Source: Gallionellaceae bacterium (GTDB lineage Bacteria; Pseudomonadota; Gammaproteobacteria; Burkholderiales; Gallionellaceae). Taken from it: 64,000 nucleotides of DNA. The notes under the pieces are model-generated. The model was given only the letters and a program-made list of their open reading frames with translations, did no database searches and was not told the DNA's origin. Positions 43,401-53,196 of this stretch are shown one piece after another (the first letter of the stretch is position 1; every line of letters starts with the position of its first letter). Made by a program: the position numbers and the translations under genes. The stretch covers positions 1-64,000 of the forward strand of contig VBWD01000018.1 in NCBI GenBank assembly GCA_006218055.1. The letters are read 5' to 3'.

Positions 43401-44193
43401 TCACTTTCAGATCTTGTGCATAACTGGTCGTGCCGGGATAGTGGAACGGGATAGGCCCATCCATCTCACCATGCACGAATTGATGCACGAAGGGTTTGTC
43501 CGAGGCACGAATCGCATCGGGCGTCCCCTCTGCGACTATGACGCCATCCGCGATGAAGTACACGTAATCCACGATCTTCAAGGATTCCTGCACATCGTGC
43601 GTCACCACCACCGAGGTCGCCCCCAAGGCATCGTTCAATCGGCGAATCAATTGACCGACCACGCTCAACGAGATCGGATCAAGCCCTGCAAACGGCTCGT
43701 CGTACAGGATGAGCATAGGGTCGAGCGCAACGGTACGCGCTAGTGCGACGCGACGCGCCATGCCACCCGACAATTCCGCAGGCATCAGATCATGCGTGCC
43801 ACGCAAGCCAACCGCATGTAGCTTCAGCATCACCAAATCGTGGATGATGTCTTCTGGCAGATTCGTATGCTCACGCATCTGGAACGCCACATTGTCGAAC
43901 ACCGACATATCGGTGAACAACGCGCCGAATTGGAACAACACCCCCATCTTGCGGCGCATCTCATATAAGCCACGGTCATCTAATTCGTGGATGGTCTGCC
44001 CGTCTATTTTGATTGCGCCACGCGTTGGCTTGAGCGCACCTCCGATCAATCTGAGCAGCGTGGTCTTGCCGCAGCCGCTGCCGCCCATCACCGCGATCAC
44101 CTTGCCCTTACCAAAGGACATGTTGATGCCCTTCAGGATGGCTCGCTGATCGTACGAGAAGTTGACGTCGTTGATTTCTACCAGTGCCGACAC
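43393..44193 (-). CDS. mlaF: MlaF ABC-transporter ATPase
   Basis: [23 protein letters not shown] Walker [36 protein letters not shown]. Confidence 0.93.
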   Translation of the reverse strand: MSALVEINDVNFSYDQRAILKGINMSFGKGKVIAVMGGSGCGKTTLLRLIGGALKPTRGAIKIDGQTIHELDDRGLYEMRRKMGVLFQFGALFTDMSVFDNVAFQMREHTNLPEDIIHDLVMLKLHAVGLRGTHDLMPAELSGGMARRVALARTVALDPMLILYDEPFAGLDPISLSVVGQLIRRLNDALGATSVVVTHDVQESLKIVDYVYFIADGVIVAEGTPDAIRASDKPFVHQFVHGEMDGPIPFHYPGTTSYAQDLKVSV

Positions 44194-44333
44194 AATGACC
44201 TTTTGCTTTTGCCAGATTTCAAGGCGCGCATTCTATCATCACCTCCACACTAGCCCCCTGCCCCATCGCCCTTGAGCTTGTCTCCATTAGTAGCTATTCT
44301 CCGCCCGTACTTATTTATAGCCACGCCAATATT

Positions 44334-45752
44334 TTGAATAAAGACGCACTTCCAACCCTTCTGCTTGTGGATGACGACCCCCTCATCCGCGATTCTTTGA
44401 ATCTCGTGCTGTCGGACGATTTCGACATCGTGCTGGCCGAAGACCGCGAACAAGCCATCCGTATCGTGCGCGATCTACCCGCCGCCCCGCAGCTAGCCTT
44501 GGTCGACCTAGGACTCCCCCCGACGCCGCATCGCCCGCAAGAAGGCTTCCGACTGATCACTGAACTGTTGGCGCACTCACCTCAGATCAAGATCATCACC
44601 CTGTCCGGCCAAAGCGAAGAAGGCAATGCGCGCCATGCGCGTACCTTGGGAGCCTTCGAGTTCGTCGCAAAACCCTGCAAGCCAGACGTCATTCGCGCAC
44701 AATTGCACGCCGCATTGGCTGCACAACAGAGCGAGAAACGTTCAGCCGCCCTGAGTCAATCACAACTGGGTATCGTCGGCGAAAGTCCCGTCATCCAGAC
44801 CTTGCGTGAACAGATCAAGCTCTACGCGAGCACACCCTACCCCGTCCTCATCCAAGGCGAGTCGGGTAGCGGAAAGGAATTGGTCGCACTGGCTTTGCAA
44901 AGCCTTAGCAGGAATCCAAATTCCCCCTTCATCGCCATCAACTGTGCCGCCATTGCCCCCAATCTATTGGAATCGACCCTCTTCGGCCATGCCAAGGGGG
45001 CTTTCACTGGCGCGACTGCCGCTCAGATTGGCTTCTTCGAGAAAGCCGAGAGCGGCATCTTGTTCTTGGACGAGATCGGCGAGTTACCTCAAGAGCTGCA
45101 AGCCAAGTTACTGCGCGTGCTTGAGAATGGTGAATACCAGCGTGTAGGCGAGACAGCCACCCGCAAGAGCAATGCGCGCATCATCGCCGCGACCAACTTG
45201 GTGTTGGCACAAGCCATGCGTAGCGGCAACTTCCGTGCCGACCTGTTCCATCGCATGAGCGTATTCACCATCAATGTGCCCCCATTGAATACGATGGGTA
45301 GCGACAAGGCTCTACTGCTGGAACACTTCCGCGATTTCTACTCGAAGCAGATGCAGCGCAAGCCATTTGCGCTCAATGAAGCAGCGCAAACCGCCTGGCA
45401 AAGCTACCCCTTCCCTGGCAACACGCGTGAGCTGCGCAACATCGTCATTCGCCTAGTCACCAAATATGCTGGCGAAAAGATCAGTCCAACACAGCTCGAA
45501 GCGGAGTTCGAACAACAATTCGCCGAGGTGGGCGCGCCCTCCAGCGAATCACCCAACGATCTGAAACGCATCTTGCAGCAGGGGAGCTTCAATCTGGACG
45601 ATATGCTGATGGGCTATACTCAAAGGTATATCGATACCGCGATGGAATTGGCACAAGGAAACGTCAGCGAAGCCGCTAAACTGCTGGGGATAGCACGCAC
45701 CACCCTGTATAGCCGCATGGAAGCATTGCAGAAACACAGGGCGAACCAATAA
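44334..45752 (+). CDS. Sigma54-interacting response regulator (PrsR-like receiver, AAA+, Fis HTH)
   Basis: TLLLVDDDPLIRDSLNLVL receiver; GESGSGKELVALAL, GAFTGATAAQIGFFEKAESGILFLDEIGEL; C-terminal AKLLGIARTTLYSRMEAL; TTG start. Confidence 0.88.
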   Translation: MNKDALPTLLLVDDDPLIRDSLNLVLSDDFDIVLAEDREQAIRIVRDLPAAPQLALVDLGLPPTPHRPQEGFRLITELLAHSPQIKIITLSGQSEEGNARHARTLGAFEFVAKPCKPDVIRAQLHAALAAQQSEKRSAALSQSQLGIVGESPVIQTLREQIKLYASTPYPVLIQGESGSGKELVALALQSLSRNPNSPFIAINCAAIAPNLLESTLFGHAKGAFTGATAAQIGFFEKAESGILFLDEIGELPQELQAKLLRVLENGEYQRVGETATRKSNARIIAATNLVLAQAMRSGNFRADLFHRMSVFTINVPPLNTMGSDKALLLEHFRDFYSKQMQRKPFALNEAAQTAWQSYPFPGNTRELRNIVIRLVTKYAGEKISPTQLEAEFEQQFAEVGAPSSESPNDLKRILQQGSFNLDDMLMGYTQRYIDTAMELAQGNVSEAAKLLGIARTTLYSRMEALQKHRANQ

Positions 45753-45762
45753 GGGGAACTGG

Positions 45763-47283
45763 ATGTACCTAGAGCATTTCGGGCTTAACGAGCCGCCATT
45801 CAAGATCACACCCGTCACCGATTTCTTTTTTTCAGGAGCAAATCGCGGCGAGATCTTGGATGCATTGGTATATGCGATCACGGATGGAGAAGGCATCGTC
45901 AAGATCAGTGGTGAGGTGGGTAGCGGCAAGACCATGCTGTGTCGCATGTTGCTGGAAAAACTCCCCACCAATATCAAAGCCATCTATCTAGCCAACCCCA
46001 GCCTGTCTCGTGACGAACTTCTCTACGCCATCGCCGACCGTCTCAGCCTCGACTTAGAAGGTCAGCGCGTCAGCGTCATCCTGCAAAACCTGCAAAATGA
46101 CCTTGAAGCAAAATATGCGAAGGGTGAACGTTGCGTCGTGCTGGTGGATGAAGCGCACGCCATGCCACTGGATACGCTGGAAGAACTGCGCTTGCTCTAC
46201 AACCTGCAAGTAGGTAAGCACAAATTGCTGCAGATCGTGCTGTTCGGACAACCCGAGCTAGATGAGAAATTGTCGCAAAGCAACATGCGCCAACTGAAAG
46301 ACCGCATCGTCCACCACTTCACTATCCTGCCCATTTCACAAAAAGTCATACATACCTACCTGATGTTCCGCATGCGTGCGGCAGGCTACAAAGGCCCGGA
46401 TAATTTCTCCGCCTCCGCGGAGAAACTCATCGGCAAAGCCTCGCACGGCCTCATGCGCCGCGTGAACATCTTGGCAGACAAAGCTTTGCTGGCTGCATTC
46501 GTCGAGAACACGCACACCATAACCGAGCATCACGTCCAAGCTGCCATCCGTGACAGCGAGATGACCCCCATGCATAAATGGGGCAACCGCCGCAATCTAG
46601 CGATGGTCGGCGGGCTCACACTTTTCGCCGCCATCCTTGCGGGTGCGGGGTGGTTCATGGGGCGCGAGCATCAAGACACACCGCCCCCCCCGGTCGCCAG
46701 TCTTGCAACACCCTCTGTGGTGATGGTCTCGCCAACAGTGCATGTGGAGTCCGCGCCACTATCGACAGCTGCCGCTTCTGCTCTTGTACTCACCGAATCG
46801 CTTTCGACAACGCCCTCTCAAACCGTAGGAACTCCCACCACATCGGCATCTGGCAAAGTGGCGAATACATCGACGCCTTCTAACACTGCACATAACAATA
46901 GTGCTCCGCCAGAAAAATCCGTCGCATCGGCCGCCTTGCCCGCTATTCCATCGAATAGCCTGTTGAAACAAAGGCTGGATGCGACCAATGCCATGCTGAG
47001 CTCTACCTCCAAGGGGAGCGTGAGCATCCAATTGTTCTACACCGAGAACGCACAGGCAGATCGCATGGAGGGCTTCTTCAAGCGGGCAGATAAATTAGGT
47101 GTGCTGAATGAGATATATGTCTTACCCATCAAGTTAAGTGGGCGTGATGCCTACCGCGTCATCTATGGCGTCTATCCAAACAGTGATGCGGCTCGTAACA
47201 GCATCGCGACTTTACCGCAGCGATACCAAGAAGCCTTTGCGCCGACTTTACACTTGTTAGACAACTCGCAGAAAAGGCCTTAA
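45763..47283 (+). CDS. MshM/ExeA-type AAA ATPase with TM and C-terminal SPOR-like domain
   Basis: MYLEHFGLNEPPFKITPVTDFFFSGANRGEILDALVYAITDGEGIVKISGEVGSGKTMLCRMLLEKL; TM LAMVGGLTLFAAILAGAGWFMG; SVSIQLFYTENAQADRMEGFFKRADKLG...YRVIYGVYPNSDAARNSIATLP. Confidence 0.85.
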   Translation: MYLEHFGLNEPPFKITPVTDFFFSGANRGEILDALVYAITDGEGIVKISGEVGSGKTMLCRMLLEKLPTNIKAIYLANPSLSRDELLYAIADRLSLDLEGQRVSVILQNLQNDLEAKYAKGERCVVLVDEAHAMPLDTLEELRLLYNLQVGKHKLLQIVLFGQPELDEKLSQSNMRQLKDRIVHHFTILPISQKVIHTYLMFRMRAAGYKGPDNFSASAEKLIGKASHGLMRRVNILADKALLAAFVENTHTITEHHVQAAIRDSEMTPMHKWGNRRNLAMVGGLTLFAAILAGAGWFMGREHQDTPPPPVASLATPSVVMVSPTVHVESAPLSTAAASALVLTESLSTTPSQTVGTPTTSASGKVANTSTPSNTAHNNSAPPEKSVASAALPAIPSNSLLKQRLDATNAMLSSTSKGSVSIQLFYTENAQADRMEGFFKRADKLGVLNEIYVLPIKLSGRDAYRVIYGVYPNSDAARNSIATLPQRYQEAFAPTLHLLDNSQKRP

Positions 47284-47396
47284 CTTGATGAAACTATAAA
47301 AATATATAGGCCAAAAGGCGTGTTGCTTGAGTCGACTATTTAGTGTTACCTTGCGCCAAAGCTGTTAAGACCAAAGGCTATAAAGGGGAAAACGGA

Positions 47397-49139
47397 ATGA
47401 AGTTAACCAATGCAGTAACATTAGGTTGCGCTTGCGCCATGCTTGTTGCATGCGGCACAAAGGCGATGAAGCCTTCTGACAAGCACATCCAGCAAACGCC
47501 AGACACCGTCAAACAAGGTAGTGGCGTCATCCCTCAGACTAGCAAAAATGCTGTCATTCTGCCTCCTCCAGCCCCCGCAAAAAAGGTCGAGACCTATAGC
47601 GTCGTCGTCAGCAATCTGCCTGCACGCGACATCCTTTTTGCATTGGCGCGTGATGCCAAACTCAATATAGACATACACCCCGGCTTGATCGGCGAAGTCA
47701 CCATCAACGCCATCAATCAGACCCTGCCACAGATACTGGATCGCATTTCAAAACAGGTCGAGATGCGCTACGAGTTAAACGACAACAATCTGATTGTGAT
47801 GCCAGATAGCCCCTATCTGAAGAGCTACAAGATCGATTACGTGAACATGTCTCGTGACGCTGAAGGAGGAATATCAAACACCAGTCAAGTTGGAGGTGCC
47901 GCTGGAAGTGCGGGTGGCAATAACTCTAAACTATCCATCACCAACACATCCAAGAACCACTTCTGGGACACCTTGGTAAAGAACATCACCGACATCCTGC
48001 GCGAAACCGACAAGATATTGCCAGAGGGATCGAGTGAGACCGTGATAGAGCAAAGCTCGACTAACACGACGACTCCACAAACCAAAAAAACAACCGCAAA
48101 AAATGCCGCCGATGGTAGCGTAGCTGCTGCAACGATAGAAGGAGAAGGGACGACCGTCACCCGACGCAACACCTTCCGAGAAGCCGCCTCTGTCATTCCC
48201 AATCCAGAATCAGGCATTATCACTGTGCGCGCAACTGGTCGTCAGCACGAGAAGATCCAAGAGTTCGTCACACAAGTGATGCGCAATGCACGTCGTCAAG
48301 TATTGATCGAAGCAACGATTGCGGAAGTGCGCCTAAACAGCAACTATCAGCAAGGGATTAATTGGGCCAAGTTGGCCGGCAATGGCCTCTCAATCGGGCA
48401 AGCCGGAACAGCTGTATTACCTACGACTGCAGCTGCCACTTTTGCTGGCGGGCTGGTCGTTAACTATACGAATCCTGCATCAAAATTTGGAAATATAGCC
48501 GGCAGCGTTTCTTTGCTGGAAACTTTCGGCGATGTGAAAGTCCTATCCAGTCCTAAGCTAAGCGTTTTAAATAACCAAACGGCAATGCTTCGGGTCGTAG
48601 ATAACAATGTCTATTTCATCGTAACTTCTACAACGACCACTCCAACAACTGGGCCTGCCGTCACCACTTACACCACAACCGTAAATACGGTTCCAGTTGG
48701 TTTTTCAATGAGCATTACACCTCAGATCAACGAGAATGACACCGTGCTACTCAACGTCAGGCCAACAATCACTCGATTACTGACCCCAGCGACTGATCCT
48801 ACGCCAGGCTTGACCATTAGCAACAAGATCCCTCAAGTCTCAACTCGTGAAATGGAATCCGTGTTGAAAATCGAGAACAACCAAATCGCGGTATTGGGCG
48901 GACTAATGCAAGACGAGATTAACAATCTGTCCAGTGGGATGCCTGGATTATCCGACATACCGTTTGCGGGCAATTTGTTCAAGAATCGCGATGACACCAC
49001 CACAAAAACAGAGCTTGTGATTTTCTTGCGCCCTGTCGTCATTAAAGATTCCAGCTTGGATGGGGATTACAGCGCATACAACAGCAATCTTCCCGATAAG
49101 AACTATCTGAAACCGGAAGATGAAAAGGCAAACAGATGA
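47397..49139 (+). CDS. MshL-like secretin (lipoprotein)
   Basis: Lipobox LVAC; NLPARDILFALARDAKLNIDIHPGLIGEVTINAINQTLPQILDRIS; C-terminal secretin LGGLMQDEINNLSSGMPGLSDIPFAGNLFKNRDDTTTKTELVIFLRPVV. Confidence 0.9.
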   Translation: MKLTNAVTLGCACAMLVACGTKAMKPSDKHIQQTPDTVKQGSGVIPQTSKNAVILPPPAPAKKVETYSVVVSNLPARDILFALARDAKLNIDIHPGLIGEVTINAINQTLPQILDRISKQVEMRYELNDNNLIVMPDSPYLKSYKIDYVNMSRDAEGGISNTSQVGGAAGSAGGNNSKLSITNTSKNHFWDTLVKNITDILRETDKILPEGSSETVIEQSSTNTTTPQTKKTTAKNAADGSVAAATIEGEGTTVTRRNTFREAASVIPNPESGIITVRATGRQHEKIQEFVTQVMRNARRQVLIEATIAEVRLNSNYQQGINWAKLAGNGLSIGQAGTAVLPTTAAATFAGGLVVNYTNPASKFGNIAGSVSLLETFGDVKVLSSPKLSVLNNQTAMLRVVDNNVYFIVTSTTTTPTTGPAVTTYTTTVNTVPVGFSMSITPQINENDTVLLNVRPTITRLLTPATDPTPGLTISNKIPQVSTREMESVLKIENNQIAVLGGLMQDEINNLSSGMPGLSDIPFAGNLFKNRDDTTTKTELVIFLRPVVIKDSSLDGDYSAYNSNLPDKNYLKPEDEKANR

Positions 49140-50269
49140 GCCTACTTCTCGACGCGATGAAAAAATCAGGCGATAAATCCCAAAGCACCGGATTGTCGGG
49201 GATGTCGCTGGAAGAGGTTGCGCCCACTGCGTCTCGCGGCGAACCAACGCCTGATTCAAGCGCTACCTCGGCTTCACGTACCGCAGGCCAGACTTTGTTC
49301 GCAGCCAAGAAGAAAAAAGAAGCGCCTAAGTTCCGCTGGACGTTGGGCCTGGTACCTACGACGTTACTCATCTGCTCCGTCATCGGTAGCATCTATGGCT
49401 ATTACGTTTGGCGAGAGCTGAATCCGCCGCAGCGTGTGGCAGAGCGCCCAGTTGTGCCGCCCGCACCGACTCCGATCTCAGCGCCAGCACCACCGCCATT
49501 GGTCGCAAATATTACGCCTGTAGTTGTCACACCACAGCCACCCGTTGCAGGAACGGCGCCTGCCGTAACAGCACCCACGATAGAAAAACCTGCCCCGCTG
49601 AATTACACGATTGCAAAACCACGCACCAAGGTTGCCGCAAAACCAGCCATACCCAAAACACCTTCCGGCATGTCCATCGAGCGCCAACAAGCGACCGACA
49701 CGATCACGCCTGCCCTCATGGATGCTTATCAGGCGTATCAGCGTGGTGATTACACGACAGCTTCACAGGGCTACAAAGAAGTGCTGAGACGTGACGAGCG
49801 CAACCGCGATGCATTGCTCGGTTTGGGTGCGATTGCTCAACAGCAAGGGCAAGATCAGGCTGCTCAACATTATTATCGTCAAGTGTTACTGCTCGATCCG
49901 CGCGACTCGGTGGCGCTCGGAGCGATGGCGGCATACAGCGCGAACAACGGGGTCGATACCGAAAGCCAGCTTAAGCAGATGCTGACTGAACAACCGCGTT
50001 CCGCCTCTTTGAATTACGCCTTGGGCAATGTGTATGCAGACCAATCACGTTGGGCCGACGCTCAGCAAGCCTACTTCAACGCACGCATGCTGGAGCCGTC
50101 TAACGCGCAGTTCACTTACAACTTGGCAGTGAGCCTCGATCATCTTGGGCAAAGTAACTTAGCGGCTCAGTATTACCAACAAGCGTTACAACTCGACCCC
50201 GCCAACCATGCCGGATTCGACCACGCCCAAGCGCAACGACGCCTGAATGAACTGACACCTTCTCACTAA
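49136..50269 (+). CDS. MshN-like TPR protein
   Basis: TM TTLLICSVIGSIYGYYVW, Pro/Ala-rich linker, TPRs; operon position. Confidence 0.72.
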   Translation: MSLLLDAMKKSGDKSQSTGLSGMSLEEVAPTASRGEPTPDSSATSASRTAGQTLFAAKKKKEAPKFRWTLGLVPTTLLICSVIGSIYGYYVWRELNPPQRVAERPVVPPAPTPISAPAPPPLVANITPVVVTPQPPVAGTAPAVTAPTIEKPAPLNYTIAKPRTKVAAKPAIPKTPSGMSIERQQATDTITPALMDAYQAYQRGDYTTASQGYKEVLRRDERNRDALLGLGAIAQQQGQDQAAQHYYRQVLLLDPRDSVALGAMAAYSANNGVDTESQLKQMLTEQPRSASLNYALGNVYADQSRWADAQQAYFNARMLEPSNAQFTYNLAVSLDHLGQSNLAAQYYQQALQLDPANHAGFDHAQAQRRLNELTPSH

Positions 50270-50277
50270 GGACGACG

Positions 50278-51984
50278 ATGGCAGTTCCGCAACAACAGAT
50301 TCAACAGCCTATCGGACAATTGCTCATCGCTAAAGGTGTCATCAGCGAAGACCAGTTGCGCATTGCCACGCAGGAACAAGCCAAATCGCCTCAGCCTCTG
50401 GGGCGTTTGTTGGTGCGCCTAGGTTTCTTGTCTGAAGCCACTATCCGTGACGTACTCTCAGAGAACCTAGGTCAAGAAAGTGTCGACCTTGCCAACGTCA
50501 TCGTCGATTCCTCCGCAGTTTCGATGATTCCTAAAGAGGTGGCACGCCGCTATCTCTTGGTACCTTTGTCAGTCGATCTTGCGAACAAGCACCTCACTCT
50601 GGCCATCGCCGATCCAGACAACATCATCGCGCTCGACCAAGTGCGCGCCTTGTTGCGTGATGAATATCGACTCATCACTTTGCTCGCGAGCGAATCGGAC
50701 ATCCTGCGTGCCATCGACCAGTACTACGGCTTCGAGCTGTCCATCGACGGCATCTTGCACGAGATCGAACCCGGTGAACTTGAACATCAGGGCTTGCAAC
50801 AGGGCGTCAACGAATTCAGCCAGCCCGTCGTACGCTTGATCGACGCGCTGCTCACCGAAGCGGTACAACAGAACGCCTCCGACATCCACTTCGAGCCCGA
50901 GAACAGTTTCCTGCGCATCCGCTATCGTGTGGATGGCGTGCTGCGCCAAGTGCGCAGCTTGCACAAGAGTTTCTGGCCGGCGATGGTCGTGCGCATGAAG
51001 GTGATGAGCGGCATGAACATCGCAGAGACGCGCGCACCACAGGACGGCCGCATCTCGTTACGCCTGTCTGGTCGCCCTATCGATTTTCGTGTCGCCTCGC
51101 ACCCCACCACTTATGGCGAGAATCTGGTACTGCGTATCCTAGATCGCCAAAAAGGTATCGTACCGGTCAATCAGATCGGACTGGATGACGCAGCGCTATC
51201 TACCTTGCTCTCCATCATCTCCAAACCTGAAGGTATCGTGCTGGTGACAGGCCCGACAGGTAGCGGTAAGACGACCACGCTGTATTCCGTGTTGAATCAT
51301 GTGAACACCGAATCGGTCAATATCATGACGCTGGAAGATCCGGTGGAATACCCCATCCCGCTGATTCGCCAAAGTTCTGTGAATGAAGCCGCCAAGCTCG
51401 ATTTTGCGAGTGGCATCCGCTCTTTGATGCGGCAAGACCCTGACATCATCCTTGTCGGCGAGATTCGCGACCATCCGACTGCGGAGATGGCCTTCCGCGC
51501 CGCCATGACAGGTCACCAAGTGTATTCGACACTGCACACCAACTCCGCTGTCGGCGCCATTCCGCGCCTGTTAGACATCGGCATTCTGCCCGACATCTTG
51601 GCAGGCAATATCATCGGTATCGTGGCACAACGTCTGATCCGTATGCTGTGTAAACACTGCAAGTACTCCTATCAGCCTGACGGTGCCGAGCGCAAATTAC
51701 TCGGCCTAGTCCACAACGAGGAAGTGACGCTGTATCGTGCCGCGGGTTGCGAACATTGCCGCCACCAAGGATACACAGGCCGCCAAGCCATCATGGAGAT
51801 CCTCAAGATGGACTCTGAAATTGATGACTTGGTCGCACGCCGTGCGAGCATCCGCGACATCAAACATGCTGCACTAGAGGCAGGTTTCCGGCCATTGGCA
51901 CAAGACGGCATTCGCCGTATTTTGCAAGGCGCAACCTCCGTGGCCGAAGTCTCACGTGTGGTCGATCTGTCCGATCGCCGCTAA
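50278..51984 (+). CDS. GspE/PilB/MshE-family assembly ATPase
   Basis: GIVLVTGPTGSGKTTTLYSVLNHVNTESVNIMTLEDPVEYPIPLIRQSSVNEAAKLDFASGIRSLMRQDPDIILVGEIRD. Confidence 0.93.
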   Translation: MAVPQQQIQQPIGQLLIAKGVISEDQLRIATQEQAKSPQPLGRLLVRLGFLSEATIRDVLSENLGQESVDLANVIVDSSAVSMIPKEVARRYLLVPLSVDLANKHLTLAIADPDNIIALDQVRALLRDEYRLITLLASESDILRAIDQYYGFELSIDGILHEIEPGELEHQGLQQGVNEFSQPVVRLIDALLTEAVQQNASDIHFEPENSFLRIRYRVDGVLRQVRSLHKSFWPAMVVRMKVMSGMNIAETRAPQDGRISLRLSGRPIDFRVASHPTTYGENLVLRILDRQKGIVPVNQIGLDDAALSTLLSIISKPEGIVLVTGPTGSGKTTTLYSVLNHVNTESVNIMTLEDPVEYPIPLIRQSSVNEAAKLDFASGIRSLMRQDPDIILVGEIRDHPTAEMAFRAAMTGHQVYSTLHTNSAVGAIPRLLDIGILPDILAGNIIGIVAQRLIRMLCKHCKYSYQPDGAERKLLGLVHNEEVTLYRAAGCEHCRHQGYTGRQAIMEILKMDSEIDDLVARRASIRDIKHAALEAGFRPLAQDGIRRILQGATSVAEVSRVVDLSDRR

Positions 51985-51993
51985 ACGATCCAT

Positions 51994-53196
51994 ATGGCGC
52001 TCTATTCCTACAAGGCAATCGACAGTCACGGCAAGTCCGTCAAAGGAATGCAGGATGCGGCCAACCTAATTGACTTGGAGATGCGCCTGAAACGCGGAGG
52101 CCTCGACCTCATCAGCGGCAAAGAAGAAGAGAGCAATGCTTCTTTCGGTGCCAGCAAAGTCAAGCGTATCGACCTCATCACCTTCTTCTTTAATCTGGGA
52201 CAGCTCAGTCGCGCAGGTGTGCCGCTATTGGAGTGTTTGGGCGACTTGCGTGACACCATGGAAGACGCCAAATTCCGCGAGATCATCGCCAGCATGGTGG
52301 AGTCTATCGAGAACGGTAAAAAATTATCGCAAGCGATGGCAGAGAACCCCAACGCCTTCGACAAAATCACTGTCAATCTGACCAAAGCGGGGGAAGACAG
52401 TGGACGTTTGGTGGAGGTGTTCGAACATCTGACCGAGTCGCTGAAGTGGCAAGACGAGATGGCTTCGCAAACCAAGAACATGATGATCTACCCCTTGTTC
52501 GTCGGCACCATCGTGTTGGCCATCACATTCTTCCTTATGATCTATCTGGTGCCCCAACTGGTCGGTTTCATCAAAGGCATGGGCGGGGAACTTCCGATTC
52601 AGACACGCATGTTGCTTGCCACCTCCAATTTCTTCGTGAACTTCTGGTACGTCATCCTGCTCGCCCCCCCCGTTTTGATTGGTATGTATAAAGGCGCACT
52701 GACGATCAACCCGAAATTGCAATACAACGTCGACAATCTAAAACTAAACATCTGGCCAACCGGGCCGATTCTGCGCAAGATCATTCTGGCGCGCTTCGCC
52801 AACACCTTCGCAATGATGTACAGTTCAGGCATCACCATTCTGGACTGCATCGCCAATTCGCGTGATTTGGTCGATAACCAAGTCATCGCACAAAGCCTGC
52901 AGAACGTAATGAAAGAGATCGAATCGGGCAAGAACCTGACACAGAGCTTCCAGCAGACGGGCATCTTCCCGCCGCTGGTGGTGCGCATGCTCAAAGTGGG
53001 TGAAGCGACGGGGCAACTAGATCAGGCGTTGCTCAACGTCAGTTACTTCTACGATCGTGATGTCAAAGATTCCATCAAGAAGGTGCAAGTAATGATCGAA
53101 CCCATGATGACTATCATCCTCGGCGCACTGCTTGGCTGGGTGATGCTGTCTGTGCTATCGCCAATCTACGACATCATCGGCAAGGTACAACTGTAA
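51994..53196 (+). CDS. GspF/PilC/MshG-family inner-membrane platform protein
   Basis: LGQLSRAGVPLLECLGDLRDTMEDAKFREIIASMVESIENGKKLSQAM; GMGGELPIQTRMLLATSNF. Confidence 0.92.
   Translation: MALYSYKAIDSHGKSVKGMQDAANLIDLEMRLKRGGLDLISGKEEESNASFGASKVKRIDLITFFFNLGQLSRAGVPLLECLGDLRDTMEDAKFREIIASMVESIENGKKLSQAMAENPNAFDKITVNLTKAGEDSGRLVEVFEHLTESLKWQDEMASQTKNMMIYPLFVGTIVLAITFFLMIYLVPQLVGFIKGMGGELPIQTRMLLATSNFFVNFWYVILLAPPVLIGMYKGALTINPKLQYNVDNLKLNIWPTGPILRKIILARFANTFAMMYSSGITILDCIANSRDLVDNQVIAQSLQNVMKEIESGKNLTQSFQQTGIFPPLVVRMLKVGEATGQLDQALLNVSYFYDRDVKDSIKKVQVMIEPMMTIILGALLGWVMLSVLSPIYDIIGKVQL

Noticed and set aside
46650-46940. Pro/Thr/Ser/Val repetitive stretch in the MshM-like protein, and the Ala/Val/Pro linker at ~62030-62200
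   Set aside because: Ordinary disordered linkers between domains; no periodic DNA repeat suggesting a mobile element.
47284-47396. Possible sigma54 promoter (ggccaaaaggcgtgttgctt) before the mshL-like gene
   Set aside because: GG-to-GC spacing does not match the -24/-12 requirement.
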